9,988 bases of DNA from JAWWBG01 sp033721095 (GTDB lineage Bacteria > Actinomycetota > Nitriliruptoria > Nitriliruptorales > Nitriliruptoraceae). The stretch spans positions 1 through 9,988 of the forward strand of contig JAWWBG010000085.1 in assembly GCA_033721095.1 (NCBI GenBank), read 5' to 3'. Position 1 is the first letter of the stretch. Each line of letters opens with the position of its first letter. This document shows, one piece after another, positions 5,817-9,988 of this stretch. The translations under genes were made by a program, and so were the position numbers. The notes beneath the pieces are model-generated. The model ran no database searches. It saw only the letters and a program-made list of their open reading frames with translations, and was not told the DNA's origin.

Positions 5817-6922
5817 TCGGCGTCGCCGCGGCGCCAGACCTCCTCGGCGAAGGAACCGAGGGCGGCCGCCGTGCGCACCGCGCCGCGGCCCTCGACGTCG
5901 AGGAGCTCGGACACCGGGAATGGCTGCGTGTGCTGCAACGGGACGCCGCTGTCGCCGAGCTCGATGACCGCCGGGGTGGCTTCGACCGCAGGCGGCGATT
6001 CGATCTCATCGGCCGGCGCCGTCGTCGCCACCGGCGGTACCTCCGGCGGACGTGGCGCCTCGACCTCGTGGTTGCGCGACCGGTCGAGCAGGATGACGTC
6101 CGCGTCAACGCCGACGTCGTCGATGGCATCGAGCGTGCCGATGAGCGCCAGTCGATGGGTGACATCGACCTCTGCGAGCACGAGCGCGGCGTCGGTCGAG
6201 CCCACGGCCGTGAGGGCGCCGGCCATGGTGAGCGAGGGCATGGCGAACAGCACGAGGTCAACGTCCTTCGGAACCCGGGCCAGGAACCCCACTGCCGACT
6301 CGCGGGCAGCGTGGGGATCGGCGCCGGTGCCGAGCCGCGCAACCGTGAGCTCCGGATCGAAGGTGACGGCCTCGCTCAGCTTGCAGCGACCCCTGGCGAC
6401 ATCCGTGACCCCGAGATCGTCGATGTCCCCCCAGGTCCCTGTCAGGTCGACGACGACCACGTGGCGACCGACGCCGGCAAGACGGCCCGCAATCAGGTCG
6501 GTCCACGTCGGAATCTCGCGCACCGACTTGGACGCCGGAACGATGCTGACGACTCGCGCGCCGGCCTCGAGTCGCCCCATGGCAAGCGCAGCCAGGCGGC
6601 TCACGGTCGGCGGGCTCGGCGTGGCGGCAACGGTGATCGCCGTCCTCGAACCGGCAGCCCGGACGTGCTGGGGGCCACGAATGATCAGGTCGTTCGCGTC
6701 CGTGGCGAGCACGGCAGCCACCGCGACCAGCACGGCGCCGAGCCCGACGGCCGCACCCACGAGGGGGTGGCGCGGCAGGACGGAAGGCGCCACGAGTGCC
6801 ACCAGCATGCCGAGCACGAGGAAGCCGCCGGCAGCCAGCCGAGCAATGACCTGCCGCGCGTCGAGGATCCTGATGAACTCGACCACGCGCGGAGGAGGGT
6901 TCTCGAGCAACGCAGCGATCAA
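5813..6922 (-). CDS. Two-TM membrane protein resembling a degenerate BY-kinase/polysaccharide co-polymerase
   Basis: 369 residues. TM helices lie at ~32-49 and ~54-73 with a very short outer loop. A soluble domain (~120-285) has the order of a BY-kinase (Wzc/CapB-like) domain: R123-VVSIVPAS where the P-loop strand should be, then DLIAGRLAGVGRHVVVVDL (142-160), matching the helix plus Walker A' strand (LLVDAD). GVTDVARGRCKLSEAV (171-186) follows, matching the family's GLSDVLxG segment, then DLVLFAMPSL (222-231) at the Walker B position. The GxxGK[ST] P-loop and the Walker B aspartate are absent. Residues ~286-340 are a Pro/Glu/Ala-rich linker, and the protein contains no tyrosine. The start is TTG, backed by GAGG seven bases upstream and an in-frame stop just before. 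It is likely non-catalytic, with a scaffold or regulatory role. Homology is inferred from pattern; some other MinD-like origin is possible. Confidence 0.85.
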   Translation of the reverse strand: MIAALLENPPPRVVEFIRILDARQVIARLAAGGFLVLGMLVALVAPSVLPRHPLVGAAVGLGAVLVAVAAVLATDANDLIIRGPQHVRAAGSRTAITVAATPSPPTVSRLAALAMGRLEAGARVVSIVPASKSVREIPTWTDLIAGRLAGVGRHVVVVDLTGTWGDIDDLGVTDVARGRCKLSEAVTFDPELTVARLGTGADPHAARESAVGFLARVPKDVDLVLFAMPSLTMAGALTAVGSTDAALVLAEVDVTHRLALIGTLDAIDDVGVDADVILLDRSRNHEVEAPRPPEVPPVATTAPADEIESPPAVEATPAVIELGDSGVPLQHTQPFPVSELLDVEGRGAVRTAAALGSFAEEVWRRGDAE

Positions 6923-6951
6923 CGACGCACCTCATGCGGAGTCGCCATCCG

Positions 6952-6957
6952 ACTGTA
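6952..6957 (-). promoter_or_regulatory. Possible -10 box (TACAGT) upstream of the BY-kinase-like gene
   Basis: On the minus strand TACAGT (6957 down to 6952) fits TANNNT and lies 29 bases before the TTG start at 6922, leaving room for the GAGG ribosome site. It is inside the 76-base gap after the helical lipoprotein gene, so the downstream pair could have an internal promoter. No convincing -35 is seen. Confidence 0.3.
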
Positions 6958-6998
6958 TCGACGCGCCTCACCCGATCCCGGGAGGCCGGTCGTCCCGT

Positions 6999-7811
6999 TC
7001 AGAGGTCCGCGGGATTGAGGGACGACTGGAGCGCCCCGAGTGCATCGAGCAGCGGGCCCGTGTCGATGCCCGCCGCGTCCAGCCAGCACGGTTCGTCCTC
7101 GGCATCCAGGGCGTTCAGGGGTCGACCGAGGCCGGTTGGGTCGTCGGCCAGCTCGATGCGACGTTCGTCGAAGGTCGTTCCACGAAACTCTGCGATGTGT
7201 TCGCGGAGCTCGCGGGAGCTGTCAGCGACGAACCGGGCCGCCGCCAGGCGACGTTCGCGCTGCTGGGGGCAGGTCGTCGGGGCCGCGGCGGCGATGGTGG
7301 CTCCCAGCAGGTCGGCCTGCTCCGCGATCTCCTCGAATCGATCGAGCTGTGCCTGACGGGAGCCCGGCTCCTGCCAGGCGTCCGTCAGCTCCCGCAGCCG
7401 GACATCCCAGGACAGGACTCGACGCAGCTCGTCCAGCTGGGCATCGGCGGACACCAGCAGGTCGGCCGCAGCTGCCCGCGCACGCTGCCAGTGCTCCTGG
7501 GCCGCAGCGACCTCCTCGAAGGTCCCCACGAGATCAACGAGGTTGGCGTGGGCGAGTGTTTCGGCGAGGGCCGCGACGGGCCCTTCGGCAGCCGCCTCGA
7601 CGCGGTCGGCCCACACGTTGGGGTCCTGGGGCCCGTTGAGTCGAACGTTGACGATCGCGGCCCGGGCGGCTTCGGCAAGCGTGCCCAGCTCCGCGGCCGG
7701 TGTGCCGATGGCCGCTCGTGCCGCCCGCACGGCTTCGGCTCGCTCGGCGCGCGTGGGCCCGCAGGCAACGGCAAGCAGGCTGGCGAGGACGAAGGCGACG
7801 ATCCGGCGCAT
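6999..7811 (-). CDS. Secreted alpha-helical lipoprotein, hypothetical
   Basis: 270 residues, no family recognised. The signal peptide MRRIVAFVLASLLAVAC ends in a lipobox with C17, so it should be anchored to the outer face of the membrane. The mature protein is almost entirely Ala/Glu/Arg/Leu-rich helix (~21-56, 66-118, 120-148, 151-178, 182-210), suggesting a helical bundle or coiled coils. Two further cysteines, C181 and C242, could form a disulfide. The ATG at 7811 lacks a Shine-Dalgarno site, but a TAGGCT box nine bases upstream suggests a leaderless or almost leaderless transcript. It is first in the minus-strand cluster, 76 bases before the BY-kinase-like gene, and divergent from the anchored protein at 7867. 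A structural or partner role in an envelope complex is inference. Confidence 0.85.
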   Translation of the reverse strand: MRRIVAFVLASLLAVACGPTRAERAEAVRAARAAIGTPAAELGTLAEAARAAIVNVRLNGPQDPNVWADRVEAAAEGPVAALAETLAHANLVDLVGTFEEVAAAQEHWQRARAAAADLLVSADAQLDELRRVLSWDVRLRELTDAWQEPGSRQAQLDRFEEIAEQADLLGATIAAAAPTTCPQQRERRLAAARFVADSSRELREHIAEFRGTTFDERRIELADDPTGLGRPLNALDAEDEPCWLDAAGIDTGPLLDALGALQSSLNPADL

Positions 7812-7820
7812 GGGAGCCGG

Positions 7821-7826
7821 AGCCTA
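7821..7826 (-). promoter_or_regulatory. -10 box (TAGGCT) for the helical lipoprotein gene
   Basis: TAGGCT fits TANNNT and ends nine bases before the ATG at 7811. The usual 6-7 base distance to the start site would give a 5' leader of about three bases at most. This agrees with the lack of a Shine-Dalgarno site. No -35 consensus is obvious. Confidence 0.45.
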
Positions 7827-7854
7827 CGGCGACGTTTCGGGTTCCCCGGGTGCC

Positions 7855-7860
7855 TACCGT
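7855..7860 (+). promoter_or_regulatory. -10 box (TACCGT) of a leaderless promoter
   Basis: TACCGT fits TANNNT and is followed by exactly six bases and then the ATG at 7867. Transcription would begin on the A of the start codon, the classic geometry of leaderless actinobacterial genes. It supports choosing ATG 7867, although the frame stays open further upstream. Confidence 0.5.
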
Positions 7861-7866
7861 GGCGGC

Positions 7867-8640
7867 ATGACCTGGCGGCGCCGCTTCGTGACCATCGTCG
7901 GTTTCGTGTTGACGGTCAGCGTGCTTCCGACGATGGCAGCGGCCGTGCAGGTCGTGGTGATCGACCACGACGGGCCAACCAGCGGCAACGTCGTGTTGCG
8001 CCCGTCGGTGGTCAACCTCGCGAGCGACACCCCACCCCGATTCGTTCTCGCCAACGAAGGTGCACACGCGGTCGTTGCCACCCTGACGCTGACGGATCCG
8101 GCGCGGCGGGCGGCGAGGCCAAATCCGTTCGCTGAGGTTCGCCTGGCTCCGAGCGAAGCCGCGCTGGTCGACCTGGAGGCCGCGGACATCGGCGGCGTGA
8201 TCGCCCGCCTCGAAGTCAGGATCGGGGGCAGCGACGACCAACTCGTCGGGTGGTTCGTCCGGGGCGATCGGGGAGATCCGGTCGCCGTCGACCAGGACGC
8301 CGGCACCGTGGTCCTGTCGAGCTCCGAACCAACGGTCGTCACGGTGCAGCTTCGTCGCCGCTCGTGGCTCGGCACGACCTCGTCGCATCTCGTCGTGGGA
8401 CCCCTGCCGCTCGTCGACACCCGCGTCATGGAACCCGGTCGAGGTCCGTGGTTGCCCGGCCCCAGCTGGACCGACGTGCACGTCACCGACCACGCTGGAA
8501 CAACCACGTCAGTCACGTTCCAGGACGGGTCGGTGGCCCGGGACGCGGCCATCGCGGCCGTCCTGCTGGTGGCAGCGGCCATGCTGCTCGGGCGCCAGGT
8601 TGTGCGCGGTCGGTCAGCGCATGAGGCGTCGAGCCACTGA
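7867..8640 (+). CDS. Secreted protein with C-terminal membrane anchor, hypothetical
   Basis: 257 residues, no family recognised. Residues 1-26 are a signal peptide (RRR, a hydrophobic core, then TMAAA). The extracellular part (~28-222) is rich in Val/Thr beta strands (VVLRPSVVNL, RFVLANEGAHAVVATLTL, VTVQLRRR, TTTSVTF) and resembles one or two beta-sandwich domains, with no cysteines. A single TM helix at ~226-246 is followed by a short basic tail (RQVVRGR), so the protein should be anchored with its bulk outside. The frame is open upstream to 7543, but that stretch is antisense to the lipoprotein gene; ATG 7867 is supported by the signal peptide and the leaderless -10 box. Shared regulation with the divergent lipoprotein operon is likely given the 55-base gap. 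The 3' end overlaps the convergent gene by 27 bases. Confidence 0.82.
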   Translation: MTWRRRFVTIVGFVLTVSVLPTMAAAVQVVVIDHDGPTSGNVVLRPSVVNLASDTPPRFVLANEGAHAVVATLTLTDPARRAARPNPFAEVRLAPSEAALVDLEAADIGGVIARLEVRIGGSDDQLVGWFVRGDRGDPVAVDQDAGTVVLSSSEPTVVTVQLRRRSWLGTTSSHLVVGPLPLVDTRVMEPGRGPWLPGPSWTDVHVTDHAGTTTSVTFQDGSVARDAAIAAVLLVAAAMLLGRQVVRGRSAHEASSH

Positions 8641-9378
8641 CGTCGCCGCCACGGCCGCCTCGTGGCCGGGTGGGGGCGTGATTGTCTGCCACGCGCGCCT
8701 CGCTTCCTCTAGGGCACTGGCACCGAAGACGTCGTGGCGCGCCAGTTGGATGGCCCACAGCAGGATCGGTGGGGCCAACGGGATCGCCGCATGCAGCAAC
8801 CGAGGGTCCGAACGAACAACGCCAGCGAAAAGCAGTCCCTTGGCGCGATGGAAGTCCGTGCCGGCAGCGTGGCCCTCGGGCCACTCGATCTCGCCGCCTT
8901 CGTCCATGACCGGTAGGCCATCCACCGGGAGGGGTTGCCCGCTGATCTGGGCGACCTCGACGTCGACCCAGGTCAGCCGAAGCCGCTGCCTCGCGGCCGC
9001 AGGCATCGCTCCGGCGGAGGCGACCAGTCCCCGGGCAACGGCGAGGCGCTCGGCGGCAAGCGCCACCTCATTGCGGCCGACGGCATCGGCCGTCAACCCG
9101 ATTGCGAGGGCTGCGCGGACCACGACGTCATCCGAAGCCTCGAAGGCCGGTGCCTCCAACGCCTCCGCTGCGTCGTGCAGCCCGAACTCCCGGAGCAGGC
9201 GCCCCTTTTCTGCCGCGATCCAGGGTGCGAGCGCCGGATCGGCCACACCGTCCCAGGCCGCCCAGGCCTCGCTGCTCCGACCCAGTCGCCCAAGCGCAAG
9301 CCCGCGCCACACCGCGGCCGGACCGGGCCGATCGAGGTCCGCATCCGACGGGATCCACCGATCGAGGGCGCTCACCAT
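8614..9378 (-). CDS. Hypothetical helix-rich (TPR-like) cytoplasmic protein
   Basis: 254 residues from ATG 9378; GTG 9390 is in frame and adds four. I do not recognise a family. There is no signal peptide, TM helix or cysteine. The first ~125 residues are paired short helices with A/L/G spacing (AAVWRGLALGRLGRSSEAWAAW; AAEKGRLLREFGLHDAAEAL; VVVRAALAIGLTADAVGRNEVALAAERLAVA) that look like degenerate TPR or similar helical repeats. A Gly/Pro/Glu-rich segment (~147-170) is followed by another helical part. It lies 65 bases downstream of groL on the same strand with a strong hairpin between, so expression may rest on read-through or on a promoter I cannot see. Its 3' end overlaps the convergent gene by 27 bases. 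Protein-protein interaction is inference. Confidence 0.75.
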   Translation of the reverse strand: MVSALDRWIPSDADLDRPGPAAVWRGLALGRLGRSSEAWAAWDGVADPALAPWIAAEKGRLLREFGLHDAAEALEAPAFEASDDVVVRAALAIGLTADAVGRNEVALAAERLAVARGLVASAGAMPAAARQRLRLTWVDVEVAQISGQPLPVDGLPVMDEGGEIEWPEGHAAGTDFHRAKGLLFAGVVRSDPRLLHAAIPLAPPILLWAIQLARHDVFGASALEEARRAWQTITPPPGHEAAVAATSVARRLMR

Positions 9379-9391
9379 GACCCCAGACACG

Positions 9392-9424
9392 ACGATGGGC
9401 CCGGCATGATGCCGGACCCATCGT
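9392..9424 (-). terminator. Strong hairpin between groL and the downstream gene
   Basis: Arms 9392-9407 and 9409-9424 are 16 bases each with one non-complementary position (9400/9416). In the minus-strand RNA that pair becomes a G-U wobble, so the stem is continuous in groL-direction RNA, while plus-strand RNA would have a C-A mismatch. It lies 18 bases past the groL stop. No T-run follows, so it may be a T-less terminator, an attenuator or an mRNA 3'-end stabiliser. Confidence 0.65.
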
Positions 9425-9442
9425 GAATCGTGTGGCCTGGAC

Positions 9443-9988
9443 TCAGAAGTCCATGCCGCCCATGCCGTGGTCGTGACCGGCGTCGCCGGCCGGCTCCGGC
9501 TCGGGCTTGTCGGCCACCAACGCCTCGGTCGTGAGCAACAGCCCTGCGATCGACGCGGCGTTCTGCAGCGCCGAGCGCGTGACCTTGGCGGGGTCGATGA
9601 TCCCGGCCTTGACCAGGTCCACGTACTCGCCGGTCAGGGCGTTGAGGCCCTCGCCTTCCTTGAGGCCGCGAACCTTCTCGACCACCACCGAGCCCTCGAG
9701 ACCCGCGTTGGAGGCGATCCAGAACAGCGGGGCCGACAGCGCCTTGCGGACGATGTTGGCGCCGGTGGCCTCGTCACCCTCGAGGTCGAGCTTGTCGAGC
9801 GCCGCCTCGGCCTGGAGCAGGGCCGTGCCGCCGCCGGCGACGATGCCCTCCTCGACAGCCGCGCGAGTCGCTGACAGCGCGTCCTCGATGCGGTGCTTGA
9901 CCTCCTTGAGCTCGGTCTCGGTAGCAGCACCGACCTTGACGACCGCGACGCCACCCGACAGCTTCGCGAGGCGCTCCTGGAGCTTCTC
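9443..9988 (-). CDS. groL: Chaperonin GroEL (Hsp60), C-terminal third, 5' end outside the window
   Basis: The last 181 residues of the 60-kDa chaperonin subunit, the ATP-driven double-ring folding machine of the cytoplasm. The fragment begins at EKLQERLAKLSGGVAVVKVG, matching E. coli GroEL from about residue 367. It contains IEDALSATRAAVEEG with the aspartate equivalent to the ATPase residue D398 (here the 36th residue shown), the GIVAGGG signature, and the equatorial-domain end. The tail reads GHDHGMGGMDF, a GGM-type C-terminus like mycobacterial GroEL2 rather than the long His-rich GroEL1 tail, though two histidines are present. Whether groES is adjacent cannot be seen. The reading frame is intact throughout. 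Confidence 0.98.
   Translation of the reverse strand, partial: EKLQERLAKLSGGVAVVKVGAATETELKEVKHRIEDALSATRAAVEEGIVAGGGTALLQAEAALDKLDLEGDEATGANIVRKALSAPLFWIASNAGLEGSVVVEKVRGLKEGEGLNALTGEYVDLVKAGIIDPAKVTRSALQNAASIAGLLLTTEALVADKPEPEPAGDAGHDHGMGGMDF

Noticed and set aside
6258..6971. 237-codon minus-strand frame overlapping the BY-kinase-like gene
   Set aside because: Its ATG contains the GAGG that serves the TTG start at 6922, and its product is an Arg/Gly/Pro-rich frame-shadow with no TM or domain.
7543..7866. Upstream extension of the anchored protein to 7543
   Set aside because: The extra 108 residues are antisense to the lipoprotein gene and would bury the signal peptide; ATG 7867 follows a well-placed -10 box.
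5277..8135. 952-codon plus-strand open frame
   Set aside because: It runs antisense through three minus-strand genes and ends inside the anchored-protein gene in another frame; the sequence is Ser/Arg/Thr/Ala low complexity with no domain.

Overview
The window is GC-rich throughout with strongly G/C-biased third codon positions. It carries GTG and TTG starts, few Shine-Dalgarno sites, at least one perfectly placed leaderless promoter, several Sec or lipobox signal peptides, and a GroEL with a Gly-Gly-Met tail. Together these point to a high-GC actinobacterium; an uncultured Acidimicrobiia-like lineage is my guess, inferred from gene style and not from any search. I see no rRNA, tRNA, CRISPR array, insertion sequence or phage gene.

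Left part (1-3187): two secreted cell-wall hydrolases are transcribed divergently from a ~190-base intergenic region. The minus-strand gene, cut by the window start, is an M23 (LytM-type) metallopeptidase. The plus-strand gene is a PGRP/Amidase_2-type N-acetylmuramoyl-L-alanine amidase. Their catalytic domains are unrelated, but both carry nearly the same C-terminal array of about five DxDxDG-containing (FG-GAP/VCBS-like) repeats. The arrays therefore lie as a ~650-base diverged inverted repeat around the catalytic halves. The two enzymes would cut different bonds of peptidoglycan while being delivered or held by the same kind of tail.

Middle (3188-5297): downstream of the amidase on the same strand lies a polytopic GT-C-fold membrane glycosyltransferase. 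It is followed by a ~460-base stretch with no convincing gene but with two hairpins, between convergent genes.

Right-middle (5298-8640): a minus-strand cluster encodes, in transcription order, an alpha-helical lipoprotein, a two-TM membrane protein that looks like a polysaccharide co-polymerase/BY-kinase stripped of its P-loop, Walker B aspartate and all tyrosines, and a small lipoprotein translationally coupled to it by a GTGA overlap. A secreted, C-terminally membrane-anchored protein is transcribed divergently from the same 55-base gap, with apparently leaderless or near-leaderless promoters on both strands. This four-gene envelope locus is the least familiar part of the window.

Right end (8614-9988): a cytoplasmic, helix-rich hypothetical protein runs convergently into the anchored protein with a 27-base overlap. 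Upstream of it, on the same strand, is the 3' third of a groL gene, separated from it by a strong hairpin that pairs best in the groL-direction RNA.
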